In this document: piece after piece, positions 53,867 to 61,670 of the stretch
Layout of the letters: every line of letters starts with the position of its first letter
Position numbering within the stretch: position 1 is the stretch's first letter
DNA from: Nonomuraea rubra
GTDB taxonomy: Bacteria; Actinomycetota; Actinomycetes; Streptosporangiales; Streptosporangiaceae
DNA length: 64,000 nt
Assembly: GCF_014207985.1 (NCBI RefSeq)
Contig: NZ_JACHMI010000001.1
Span: 665,001 to 729,000, forward strand
Direction: 5' to 3'
Translations under genes and position numbers: made by a program
Notes under the pieces: model-generated
Databases searched by the model: none
Told to the model about the DNA's origin: nothing
What the model saw: only the letters and a program-made list of their open reading frames with translations

Positions 53867-54781
53867 GACATCAGACGACGCTGGGGAGTGGCAGAGGTGT
53901 CGTTAAGTGATGATCATTCTGCGTCTAAGTCGTTATTTGACACGTCGGTCACAGGGTGCACTGTCAGGCTTGGGGAGCTTGAAGCGCAAGCATGCACTGA
54001 TCCTGGCTATGAAAATCTGGGCAGCTTGTCCTGCTAATACCGAAATGCGAAGTGTCCCATCTCATGTCCTAATTGAGTGGAGATGGGATGAGTGATCCTT
54101 TTACGGCAGGTGCGGACTATGGGGTCGTCGATCTCTCACCTCGGCCGTGGTCATCCGGTGGCAAGGACAGACGAAGTCGGTCCGCGGCAGCCGATCGCCC
54201 CGGCCCCGTACGCTGAGAACCAGAGTGAGCGATCGTCACGGCCGGACTGAACGATTGCGTTGGGGGATGACCGGCCGAGGCCCTTCTGTCCATGCAGAGG
54301 GCCGGGGCAATGCCCAGAGTGGGCCGCTTCTGCCTCGACAGTCGCTCGGGTGAGGAAGAGGCGGAGGAGAGGTCGAACATCCGCGCGCACTATGGTGATT
54401 TCTGATCGCTGAAGGTTGGTGGGTCTGTGCCGCTGATTGTCATGTGCGCGTGGGCGGTGCTGGCCCGGACCGGCCGAAGAGCCGCAGCCGGGCCAGCTTG
54501 CCGCCGGCGCGCGGCCGAGGCGCCGCGGGCGGCTCGGCTCTTGAAACCGTAGAGAAAGTTCTCATCCGGCTGATCGCTTGACCTTGTCCTGTCTCGCTTG
54601 ATGGTTGACCTCTGGCCTCGATGCAGTCGTGCAATGGCCGGCCGTCAGGCTCCTCCAGATAGGCGTCGTACGTTGCGTCCGGCTTCGGCGAGAGTCGTGG
54701 CCCTTGTCGGGAGTGCCACAGCCGATGCAGGTTGTCTGCATCAGGCGCTACCTCCGATGGCAGGGGCTAAGATCTTTTGTT
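53867..54781. other. Noncoding stretch: repeat copy B, hairpin, no gene
   Basis: 915 bp with no convincing gene. It contains repeat copy B (53924-54027) and an 8-bp perfect inverted repeat CCCATCTC (54056-54063) / GAGATGGG (54080-54087). The remainder is GC-rich and could be transposon debris. The DUF499 promoter is probably within the first 60 bp. Confidence 0.55.
53924..54027 (+). repeat. Diverged direct repeat, copy B
   Basis: Partner of 41031-41135, same orientation. Together they bracket the DUF6119 gene and the whole DUF499-DUF1156-SNF2 operon (12.8 kb). Confidence 0.65.
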
Positions 54782-55315
54782 GTGAGCGGAGAGGCCTTAG
54801 ATGAGCGCACCCGCGTGGGCAGCGGCCTGGAGGTCGTGATCGACTCGACAGTGGGGACTGCTGACCTTCATCCGGCCTATGGGTACGCTCTCGACCTACT
54901 GAGCACCCTGAACGAGGTCATCAGAGCGGTGAGAATCGCTCAGCAGATCAAGGAGCGTGTGGGCGCACTCGAAGAGCTCCCCGTCGAGGTGGACACCTTC
55001 AGCAGGGAGGTGATCGAACTTCTTGAGCTGATGGTCTATCGGGAGTCGGTCGGAGTGGTTTCCCGGGGAAACGTCCACCTCCGCTCCATCTCCATGAACT
55101 CTCCGCTCACGCTGGAGCTGGTAACCACGGGTGCCGGGGGCGCGGGCGTGATCTCCGCGGTTGTGTATCTGTTCAGGAACCCGGACAAGATCGGCTCGTG
55201 GTTTCCTAGACTGCAAGCCTCCTGGTACAACGGCCGCGCCGAAGCGGAGAAGGCCAGGAGGGCGTACGAGAAGCTGCGCAAGGCTCGTACGCGGATGCGG
55301 GAACTTGATCGCTGA
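54782..55315 (+). CDS. Unknown protein with one membrane segment
   Basis: Protein of about 177 residues from GTG 54782. The open frame extends upstream, but that part has no coding character. It is amphipathic-helical (YALDLLSTLNEVIRAVRIAQ), then has a Gly-rich hydrophobic segment (TTGAGGAGVISAVVYLF), and ends in a basic coiled-coil tail (AEAEKARRAYEKLRKARTRM). I do not recognise it. It may be the last island gene or the first cargo gene of the adjoining integrative element. Confidence 0.6.
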   Translation: MSGEALDERTRVGSGLEVVIDSTVGTADLHPAYGYALDLLSTLNEVIRAVRIAQQIKERVGALEELPVEVDTFSREVIELLELMVYRESVGVVSRGNVHLRSISMNSPLTLELVTTGAGGAGVISAVVYLFRNPDKIGSWFPRLQASWYNGRAEAEKARRAYEKLRKARTRMRELDR

Positions 55316-55366
55316 TCACAGACCCCTCCGAGCTGCGAGTACGTGTCGATGTTCGTACCCCGGGGT

Positions 55367-55618
55367 TCAGGTGCCTTCGGGGGAGACTTCGCCGGGTGGG
55401 CTGACGAAGCTGCCGAGGTTGGGGACGGTGTAGATCAGGCCTTCCTCGCGAAGCTGGCGGATCGCCTTGCGGATGGTGTCGCGGGCGACGCCGAACTCCT
55501 GAACCAGCCGCACTTCGGAGACGAGGTACTTTGGCGGGTATTCGCCGCTGCTGATGCGTGCGCGAAGGACGTCGGCGATCTGCTGCCAGCGGGGGCGGTC
55601 AGGCTCGAACTCGATCAC
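55367..55618 (-). CDS. Small GntR-family winged-helix regulator
   Basis: Protein of 83 residues consisting of little more than a GntR DNA-binding domain: RWQQIADVLRARISSGEYPP, LVSEVRLVQEFGVARDTIRK and AIRQLREEGLIYTVPNLGSFV. No ligand domain is present. It probably represses its own promoter and that of the divergent small genes at 55736. Two palindromes lie between them. Confidence 0.88.
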   Translation of the reverse strand: MIEFEPDRPRWQQIADVLRARISSGEYPPKYLVSEVRLVQEFGVARDTIRKAIRQLREEGLIYTVPNLGSFVSPPGEVSPEGT

Positions 55619-55664
55619 AGGGTCAAGGGTAGAAAGGGACTTCTAAGGGTCTTCACGCGCCTAT

Positions 55665-55701
55665 AGGGATCTATCGCTATCCCTCGGTACCCCTAGGGGT
55701 A
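55665..55701. promoter_or_regulatory. Palindromes between divergent gntR and small genes
   Basis: AGGGAT (55665-55670) with ATCCCT (55679-55684) forms a spaced inverted repeat. TACCCCTAGGGGTA (55688-55701) is a perfect 14-bp palindrome. They are candidate operators of the small GntR protein. Confidence 0.55.
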
Positions 55702-55735
55702 GACAGGCTCGCTTACTCGTGCCTACCCTCGTGGT

Positions 55736-55954
55736 ATGGCACTACCTGGTCATGACCTGGACGCGCTTCGCGTCGCCTTCCCTGCTTGGTCGATCTTCCG
55801 TAGTGACGCCGGGGCCTACTATGCGAGCCGGCGCGCGGTCCGCCTCAGTGCCCGGGAGCTCGATGCGGGTTTCCGGCAGACGGTAAGCGCGGACGATGCG
55901 GAGACCTTCGTCTCGCTGCTCCAGGCTCAAGCCGAACTGGTGGTGAGGTCATGA
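55736..55954 (+). CDS. Small AICE protein of unknown function (72 aa)
   Basis: Soluble 72-residue protein (MALPGHDLDALRVAFPAWSI, then FRSDAGAYYASRR). Its stop overlaps the next start by 4 bp. Small proteins of this kind recur beside the GntR gene in actinomycete elements and prophages. No function is assigned. Confidence 0.75.
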   Translation: MALPGHDLDALRVAFPAWSIFRSDAGAYYASRRAVRLSARELDAGFRQTVSADDAETFVSLLQAQAELVVRS

Positions 55955-56244
55955 GCGCCCCGCCCTCGCACTTCGAGTATCACGGCGATCATCCCGCTCG
56001 CCCTCACGACCGGGCGCTACGGGTGCGCTGGCAGAAGAGCGAGGATCGCTGCGCCAAGGTGCGGGTACGGGAGCACACGTGTATGTGCCTGCGTCCGGCC
56101 TACGAGCTCTGCACGGCAGGCGGCCTGTGGTTCGTCCGGCGCTTCACCGGCAAGGACCTGGAGATTGTGGTCGAGAGCGCGTGGATGTCCGCGCGGGCGG
56201 CGCGCACCTTGTGGATGCGGATCATGACCGGTCAGGCGCGTTGA
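55951..56244 (+). CDS. Small AICE protein with Cys pairs (97 aa)
   Basis: 97-residue protein starting in an ATGA overlap. It is rich in basic and aromatic residues with Cys at CAKVRVREHTCMCLRP and ELCTAGG, perhaps metal-binding. Its 3' end overlaps the convergent kinase gene by 13 bp. Function unknown. Confidence 0.7.
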   Translation: MSAPPSHFEYHGDHPARPHDRALRVRWQKSEDRCAKVRVREHTCMCLRPAYELCTAGGLWFVRRFTGKDLEIVVESAWMSARAARTLWMRIMTGQAR

Positions 56245-56798
56245 CTGCTCGGGATCGTCGTGAGTTCGTCATACGAATCGGCGATCCGCTCGCCGATCTC
56301 CGCTGGTGTGACGAGGTCGGTCCGGAAGCGGTGGAGAAAAGGTGGATCGACGTGCTCTTGCAGATCCGCCAGGGTCTCGTCCCACGCCTTCAGCCGCTGC
56401 GGGGTGTCACGGTCGCCGCGCTGCCGGGAGCGTTCTTCGCACATCTGACGCGGGATCCACAGCAGGACGGTGAGCCACGGGCCGGTCTCGGCCAGGCGGC
56501 GGATGTCCGCGGTGTTCCCGAGGTGGACGATGGGGACGTGGCCAGCGGTGATGAGCTCGGTGATGTGGTGGCGGTCGATGGCGTAGGTGTTGCCGTAGCG
56601 ACGGGTCTCCAGCATCAGGCGTCCGGCGGCGCGCAGCCGGGCGAGTTCCTCGGCGGTGACGAAGTCGTACTCGGTGCCGCGGCGGTTGCCGGCCTTGAGC
56701 TTGCGTACGAGGGCGAACCGCGGGTCGAGCTGGCAAAGGGCAGCGGTGACGGTGCTCTTGCCGCTGGCCGGCGGCCCGTACAGCACGATGCCCCTCAT
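56232..56798 (-). CDS. P-loop kinase, guanylate-kinase-like
   Basis: Protein of 188 residues from ATG 56798. MRGIVLYGPPASGKST is a Walker A P-loop at the extreme N-terminus; TEYDFVTAEELARLRAAGRL and ETRRYGNTYAI resemble the GMP-binding segment of guanylate-kinase-like enzymes. The lid has RQRGDRDTPQRLKAW. It overlaps the preceding HTH-kinase gene by 4 bp. Kinases like this are common cargo in actinomycete elements. The substrate is unknown and it need not be a true guanylate kinase. Confidence 0.8.
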   Translation of the reverse strand: MRGIVLYGPPASGKSTVTAALCQLDPRFALVRKLKAGNRRGTEYDFVTAEELARLRAAGRLMLETRRYGNTYAIDRHHITELITAGHVPIVHLGNTADIRRLAETGPWLTVLLWIPRQMCEERSRQRGDRDTPQRLKAWDETLADLQEHVDPPFLHRFRTDLVTPAEIGERIADSYDELTTIPSSQRA

Positions 56799-57823
56799 GC
56801 GAGGATCCGCTTCAGGGTCTCGCGGGTCTGGTCGGCGAGGCTGATCGCGGCGCCGAGACGGTTGTCGACGGTGATGTGTGCGGTAGGCGGACTGGTGTCG
56901 GTGTTGAGGCCGCTGACGTACGTCTGCCAGTTGGCGAGTTTCCACCCGTCACGGGCGGCGCCGCGGAACTCGATGTACTCGCGCATGGACTCGGGGTCGC
57001 AGCGCACCCAGACCACGGCGACGTCGATGCCCTTGGCGGCACAGCGGTTGGTGAGGCGGGAGACCCAGTCGGGATCGGCGAGCTCGGCGATGAACGGGGC
57101 CGACAGGATGGCCGAGGTGCCGACCTTGAGGTTGTCGAAGGCCGTCTCCATCAGGCATCGGTACTCCAGGGGGCGGACCTCCCGCAGATACAGCTCGGTG
57201 TGCCGGTCGTGGGGGTCGCCGCCGAGGGAGATGAGGAGGCGCTCGACCATGGGGCGGGTCAGGGAGTCCTTGTCCAGGAAGGCCCAGCCGGTGATGTCGG
57301 ACAGGAAGCGGGAGAACTCGGTCTTGCCGGATCCGGCGTAGCCGCCCACGAGGGTGAGGATGGGCTTGGGGCTGCCCTGGCCGTGGCGGCGGCGCCAGGC
57401 GTCCACCACCCGGTTGAGCAGGGCGTTCTGCTCGGCGTTGGTGGGGGCGCCGGAGACTTTGACCAAGGCTTCTTCGATCACCTGGGCGGCGGCGTTGTCA
57501 ATGGCGGGGTCGGTGGGCTGAGGCAAATCCGAGATGGAATTTTCCACTTCGGTTATTTCGCCGGGTAGGGGCAGACGGAAACCAAGGGTGGGTTCGTTCG
57601 CTTGATATAGGAGACAATAGGCGCGTCGGTAATGTGGTCCGGGATATACCGATCCCTGCTCGTGTGCCCATAGTGTCTGGAAATTGGCCGCTGGTGCGGT
57701 GAGGCCGTGCCGTGCGGCGACCTGGCGTAGCTGGTCACCTGCAGCTTCGAGGGTGAGCCCGTGTGCTTCGCGGTGCTGGCGCAAGATCATGGGTTGCCAC
57801 CCAGGGCGTTGAATTGTCTTCAT
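56795..57823 (-). CDS. HTH domain fused to P-loop kinase
   Basis: Protein of 342 residues from ATG 57823 (AAGGA upstream). Residues 1-60 form an XRE-like helix-turn-helix region (LRQHREAHGLTLEAAGDQL). The second half is a P-loop kinase: ILTLVGGYAGSGKTEFSRFL near 155-174, FLDKDSLTRPMVERL, and VWVRCDPESMREYIEFRG as lid. The combination resembles zeta-toxin/AAA_33-like kinases with a DNA-binding front end, suggesting a regulated toxin or a nucleotide-responsive regulator. It is translationally coupled to the small kinase that follows. Confidence 0.8.
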   Translation of the reverse strand: MKTIQRPGWQPMILRQHREAHGLTLEAAGDQLRQVAARHGLTAPAANFQTLWAHEQGSVYPGPHYRRAYCLLYQANEPTLGFRLPLPGEITEVENSISDLPQPTDPAIDNAAAQVIEEALVKVSGAPTNAEQNALLNRVVDAWRRRHGQGSPKPILTLVGGYAGSGKTEFSRFLSDITGWAFLDKDSLTRPMVERLLISLGGDPHDRHTELYLREVRPLEYRCLMETAFDNLKVGTSAILSAPFIAELADPDWVSRLTNRCAAKGIDVAVVWVRCDPESMREYIEFRGAARDGWKLANWQTYVSGLNTDTSPPTAHITVDNRLGAAISLADQTRETLKRILA

Positions 57824-57997
57824 CGCATCCTTTTGCGCACGTCGGGAGGGCGGGCGTGTGTAAGCGCATGTGTAACCGCCATGCAGGCAGCAATGCAGAA
57901 GCTTAGCTAACGCTCTGTGATACTCACCAGCGCCGATACGCGATGAACTAACGGCATCCCCGCCGGGATAACGACCGACCAGAAAAGGGGTGCCGAA

Positions 57998-58174
57998 GTG
58001 ACCGCAAACGAACGGATTCTCGCTGAACTTCAGGCGATAAGGGAAGAAATGGAGGAGCTGGCCTGCCGGGTCAGCGAGATCGCTTCTGCTCTTGGAACAC
58101 GGCCTTCTCCAGCTCCCCGATCCGGTCGCCGAGAGTCGCCAGGGTGCTCCGCATCTGGGCGAGCTGCTCCATGA
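57998..58174 (+). CDS. Possible small helical protein (58 aa)
   Basis: GTG 57998 follows AAAAGGGG and opens a 58-codon frame whose first 34 residues form a neat amphipathic helix (ERILAELQAIREEMEELACR). The rest overlaps the 3' end of the opposite-strand KorSA-like gene, so the real gene might be shorter or absent. Confidence 0.4.
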   Translation: MTANERILAELQAIREEMEELACRVSEIASALGTRPSPAPRSGRRESPGCSASGRAAP

Positions 58175-58436
58175 TGTCCGACGAGGCCGGCTCTTCGAGC
58201 GACGCCGCGGCGTCCTCGCGCACGAACACACCCTTGCCCTGCTGGCCGACGATCAGCCCCTCGGTGCGAAGCACGCTGATGGCCGCTTTCACCACGCTGG
58301 CGGACACGTCGTAGCGCTGGCAGAGCTGGGCGGTCGAGGGCAGTGCGGCGCCGGGCGCGAGTGAGCCCGTCCTGATCTGCGTACGGAGGTCGTCGGCGAT
58401 CTGCAGGTAGCCGGGGCGACCGGTCTTCTCGACCAT
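58071..58436 (-). CDS. GntR-family regulator, KorSA-like
   Basis: Protein of 121 residues from ATG 58436. The GntR winged helix (YLQIADDLRTQIRTGSLAPG, ALPSTAQLCQRYDVSASVVK, LIVGQQGKGVFVRED) is followed by a C-terminal coiled coil (MEQLAQMRSTLATLGDRIGE) that probably dimerises. In pSAM2-type elements such a protein (KorSA) represses replication and transfer and keeps the element integrated. It is divergent from the transfer gene run beginning at 58589. Confidence 0.88.
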   Translation of the reverse strand: MVEKTGRPGYLQIADDLRTQIRTGSLAPGAALPSTAQLCQRYDVSASVVKAAISVLRTEGLIVGQQGKGVFVREDAAASLEEPASSDIMEQLAQMRSTLATLGDRIGELEKAVFQEQKRSR

Positions 58437-58588
58437 CCCATGCCTTTCACGAGGTCGTCTGACCTCTACTTCAGCACACCCCGCACGACATGCCAACCAA
58501 GTCTTCGTGGAATCCCTTGACAACTTAGGATGCCAAGTGTTCCATGAATACTAAGAGTCATAACGCGACTACGTAAGGAACCCGGATC
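58437..58588 (+). promoter_or_regulatory. Promoter region of the transfer/replication operon
   Basis: TTGACA at 58517-58522 is a consensus -35 element, and ATGCCAA occurs twice (58490s and 58530s) as a candidate KorSA-like operator. A -10 element is not clear. Confidence 0.45.
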
Positions 58589-58918
58589 ATGCGCACCCTT
58601 CCCATCCCTGTCGACACCAGCAAGCTCGCCATCACCTGCGTGAAGGCCCCTCGGCCTCGCGTACTCAACAGGGACACCGGTGAGATCAAGACCGACAAGA
58701 AAGGCAACACCGTCTACGAGGTCACCGTCTCCGTCGAGGACGAGTTCGGCCGGATCGAGCTCGTCAAGATCGGCATCAGCGGAGAGCCTCCGATCAAGGC
58801 CGGTGACGCCGTCAACGCGGTCGGGCTGCTCGGCTACGTCTGGGAGATGGCCGGCCGCTGGGGCATCTCCTACCGGGCCACCGCCCTGCTCCCGCAGCAG
58901 GAGGCCACCAGTGTCTGA
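58589..58918 (+). CDS. SCO3933-like regulatory protein
   Basis: Protein of 109 residues with a beta-rich OB-like pattern (TYEVTVSVEDEFGRIELVKI region, VGLLGYVWEMAGRWGISYRA). Proteins of the SCO3933 type stand directly before the FtsK-like transfer gene in actinomycete elements. Here the stop overlaps the next GTG by 8 bp. It may regulate or assist transfer; no catalytic motif. Confidence 0.8.
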   Translation: MRTLPIPVDTSKLAITCVKAPRPRVLNRDTGEIKTDKKGNTVYEVTVSVEDEFGRIELVKIGISGEPPIKAGDAVNAVGLLGYVWEMAGRWGISYRATALLPQQEATSV

Positions 58919-60245
58919 CCAGCTCTTCCCGCTGCTCGCAGTCCTGGCCGCTTCGGCGGCCGGGCTGTGGGCCTGGCGCCGCTGGCACTACCGGTCGTAC
59001 TGGCTGGTAGTCGCCTTCCCGCTGACCGCGATCAGCATCCTGGGCACCTGGCGAAAGGTCGCTCTCGGCTGCGGGCTGACCAAGAAGCGGCAGCGCTTCT
59101 GGTTCACCACCGTCCCTGGCCTGGTCGCCTCGACCGGCGTCGTCCGCGTCCGGCGCAAGTTCCAGCGCGTCGCCGTGGACACCAAACCGTTCATGTGGCT
59201 GCCGCTGCCAACCCGGCACGGCTGGCGAGTCACCCTGCACACCCTGGAAGGACAGATCCCCGCCGACTATGCCGACGTCGCCGAACGCCTCGCGCACTCC
59301 TGGGGCGTGCACGCCGTACGCGTCTCCTCCGACAAGCCCGGCCGCGTGCGGCTTGCCGCCACCATCCGCGATCCGCTCGTCAAGGTCGATGAGCTGCCAC
59401 CGTCCACCGAGCTGCTCAAGGTCACGGTGGGACGGCTGGAGACGGGCAAGCCGTGGGTGGTCGACTTCCGCACCGTCCCGCACTGGATCAACGCGGGCGC
59501 CACCCAGTCCGGCAAGTCCAACCTCGCCAACGCGCTCATCGTTGGCCTCGCACCGCAACCGGTCGCTCTGGTCGGCTTCGACCTCAAGGGCGGCGTGGAG
59601 TTCACCCCGTACGCACCGCGGCTGTCCGCGCTGGCCACCACACGCGCCGAGTGCGGCGGGCTGCTGGATGACCTGGTGGCGCTCATGACCGACCGCATGG
59701 GCGTCTGCCGGATGGCCTCGGCCCGCAACATCTGGCAACTCCCGCCGCACCTGCGGCCGGTGCCGATCGTGGTCCTGGTGGACGAGCTCGCCGAGCTCTA
59801 CCTGATGGCCGACAAGTCGGAGAAGGACGAGATCGCCAAAACCTCGACCGCACTGCTCCGGATCGCACAGCTCGGCCGGGCGTTCGGCATCTACCTCTTC
59901 TGCTGCGGCCAGCGCATCGGCTCCGACCTCGGCCCCGGCGTCACCGCCCTCCGGGCTCAGTGCTCGGGGCGGATCTGCCACCGCGTCAACGATCCCGAGA
60001 CCGCCACCATGACGCTCGGCGACCTCGACCCCGCCGCGCTCGACTCCGCCCGTGCCATCGCCGCCGAAACACCCGGCGTGGCCATCGTCGCAAGCCAGGA
60101 CGGCCAGTGGTACCGCGCCCGCTCCTTCTACGTCAGCGAGCAAACCGCCGAACAAGCCGCTCACACCTACGCCGACCGCGCCCCGTCCTGGGCCGAGGTC
60201 ATGGCCGCACAACCTCATCAACTGCCCGACTCGCAGACCGCCTGA
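58911..60245 (+). CDS. FtsK/SpoIIIE-type DNA translocase (TraB/TraSA-like)
   Basis: Protein of 444 residues from GTG 58911. Two N-terminal membrane segments (LLAVLAASAAGLWAW; SYWLVVAFPLTAISILG) are followed by an FtsK-like motor: Walker A INAGATQSGKSNLANAL, LVGFDLKGGVEFT, Walker B PIVVLVDELAELYLM and RAFGIYLFCCGQRIG. In Streptomyces-type elements this single protein moves double-stranded DNA between hyphae. It is shorter than the chromosomal FtsK and fits TraSA. The downstream DUF2637-like gene follows after 13 bp. Confidence 0.93.
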   Translation: MSDQLFPLLAVLAASAAGLWAWRRWHYRSYWLVVAFPLTAISILGTWRKVALGCGLTKKRQRFWFTTVPGLVASTGVVRVRRKFQRVAVDTKPFMWLPLPTRHGWRVTLHTLEGQIPADYADVAERLAHSWGVHAVRVSSDKPGRVRLAATIRDPLVKVDELPPSTELLKVTVGRLETGKPWVVDFRTVPHWINAGATQSGKSNLANALIVGLAPQPVALVGFDLKGGVEFTPYAPRLSALATTRAECGGLLDDLVALMTDRMGVCRMASARNIWQLPPHLRPVPIVVLVDELAELYLMADKSEKDEIAKTSTALLRIAQLGRAFGIYLFCCGQRIGSDLGPGVTALRAQCSGRICHRVNDPETATMTLGDLDPAALDSARAIAAETPGVAIVASQDGQWYRARSFYVSEQTAEQAAHTYADRAPSWAEVMAAQPHQLPDSQTA

Positions 60246-60258
60246 GAGGAGGAACGAG

Positions 60259-60957
60259 ATGCGCCGCTTCGCCGCCTGGCTGCTCGACACCGGCCCAGTC
60301 CTGGTCCTCGCGCTCATCGCAGGTGCTGGCTCCTTCACCCACATCCGTGACACCGCCACCGAGCACGGCCAGCAAGGCTGGATGGCCTGGGCCATCGCCA
60401 TCTGCATCGACCTGACCTGCGTCATGGCCGCCCGCGAACGCCAACGAGACAAGAAGATCGGCAAAGCTCGGCGCGGACTCGTCTCCTGGCCCGTCCTCGT
60501 CCTGACCGGCGGCGTGGTCCTCTCGCTGGCCGCCAACCTGCAACAAGCCACCCCGACCGCCTGGGGCTGGATCACCGCCGCCACTCCGGCCGGCGCCTTC
60601 CTCGTCGCGGTCTCCATGCTCGAACGCCGCGCCACCACAACCCGTACCGAACCGTCCCTGGACGTCCCGCAACCGTCCCCGGCCTGGACGGCGGCGTCCC
60701 CGGACGTCCTCGACAGAACACAAGCCGTCCCGCAAGCGGATCGCCCCGCCCTCGTCCCCGCCCACGAGGACGACCCCGGCGACGGGCCCGCGCCCGCCCC
60801 GGCACTGATCGACTACGCGCGCCGCGTCGCCGCCGAACACCACGCCAAACACGGCAAGCCCATCACCGGAGACCTACTCCGTACCCGCCTGGGCGTGTCC
60901 GACCAACTCGCCTCGGACCTGCTCCGCACCCTGCGGACCGCATCGGAAACCGCCTGA
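60259..60957 (+). CDS. DUF2637-like membrane protein with C-terminal HTH
   Basis: Protein of 232 residues from ATG 60259 with a strong GAGAGGAGG upstream. Four hydrophobic segments (VLVLALIAGAGSF; MAWAIAICIDLTCVMA; VLVLTGGVVLSLAANL; ITAATPAGAFLVAVSML) match the DUF2637 type found in AICEs. The last 60 residues (IDYARRVAAEHHAKHGKPIT, LLRTRLGVSDQLASDLLRTL) resemble a winged helix. It is part of the transfer/replication operon; the role is unknown. Confidence 0.85.
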   Translation: MRRFAAWLLDTGPVLVLALIAGAGSFTHIRDTATEHGQQGWMAWAIAICIDLTCVMAARERQRDKKIGKARRGLVSWPVLVLTGGVVLSLAANLQQATPTAWGWITAATPAGAFLVAVSMLERRATTTRTEPSLDVPQPSPAWTAASPDVLDRTQAVPQADRPALVPAHEDDPGDGPAPAPALIDYARRVAAEHHAKHGKPITGDLLRTRLGVSDQLASDLLRTLRTASETA

Positions 60958-60965
60958 GGAGAACC

Positions 60966-61289
60966 ATGCACGACCTCCGTAGAGCCCTGATCAACGGCCT
61001 GCTCAACCTGGCCATCTTCCTGGAAACCCACCCGGACGTGCCCGCCTCGTCCAGCCTCACCCTCCACCACTTCCCGAACCACGACAACGACGACGACCTA
61101 CGCGCCGAGATCGACCAGATCGCCGCCCGAGTCGGCTCACAGATCGACTTCGAGGACACCCCGTACGGCCACTACGCGACCTACGTCTCCTTCGGACCGG
61201 TCGAGTACCGCGCCGTCGCGATCCTCGCCGCCGCCCAGGCCCGCCACGACGCCGAACGCAGCTACCGCGGCTGCATCGACCCCAGTTAG
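60966..61289 (+). CDS. AICE hypothetical protein (107 aa)
   Basis: Acidic soluble protein of 107 residues (MHDLRRALINGLLNLAIFLE, DDDLRAEIDQIAARVGSQI) 8 bp after the DUF2637-like gene. Conserved in position in such elements; no function is evident. Confidence 0.8.
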   Translation: MHDLRRALINGLLNLAIFLETHPDVPASSSLTLHHFPNHDNDDDLRAEIDQIAARVGSQIDFEDTPYGHYATYVSFGPVEYRAVAILAAAQARHDAERSYRGCIDPS

Positions 61290-61301
61290 GAGCCAACCAC
61301 C

Positions 61302-61463
61302 ATGCGAATCCGCCTCGAAGGAAACCGCGCGGAGATCACGCTCGGACTGATCCACCTGCGCGAGGTCTTCACCGTCACCGCGATGTCCCGGGCCTACCCG
61401 GACCGCGCACACCCCCGCGTGTACCGCGTCTACGTCCGCATCAGCCCGCGCGACAACCGCTGA
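61302..61463 (+). CDS. Small AICE protein (53 aa)
   Basis: Fifty-three residues (MRIRLEGNRAEITLGLIHLR to VYRVYVRISPRDNR), with AGGAG before the ATG and no overlap upstream. It is basic and beta-like, perhaps nucleic-acid-binding. Its stop shares one base with the next start codon. Confidence 0.65.
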   Translation: MRIRLEGNRAEITLGLIHLREVFTVTAMSRAYPDRAHPRVYRVYVRISPRDNR

Positions 61464-61576
61464 TGGACACCGATATCCGCCACTACGGCTGCAGCACCTG
61501 CAACGGCACCGGCCTCTACGACGACCGGACCTGCGCCGACTGCGACGGCACCGGCATCGACAACCACGGCGCATAG
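61463..61576 (+). CDS. Thirty-seven-residue zinc-ribbon-like peptide
   Basis: MDTDIRHYGCSTCNGTGLYD continues to CADCDGTGIDNHGA. Two CxxCxGxG motifs 14 residues apart are the DnaJ-type zinc-binding unit, so it probably binds one zinc. It starts on the last base of the preceding stop. The size is at the limit of gene recognition, but the perfect motif spacing supports it. Confidence 0.65.
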   Translation: MDTDIRHYGCSTCNGTGLYDDRTCADCDGTGIDNHGA

Positions 61577-61670
61577 CCGTAGCGCCCCCCGCCTGGCCAC
61601 ACATCCGCCAAGACGTTCGCCAGGCCGGGGGCCATCCACACCAGCGTCACTGGATAGGACGGAACCCATC

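Larger units (their letters stand above)
25681..54600. other. Accessory (defence-type) island
   Basis: From the truncated gene at 25561 to the noncoding stretch near 54.6 kb the content is helicases, a candidate nuclease, a methyltransferase, DUF6119 proteins, a nucleosidase-like protein, dead transposases and a decayed tRNA. Coding bias and GC fall in parts, for example 37-44 kb and 47-50 kb. The edges are inferred and several insertions are probably nested. Confidence 0.6.
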
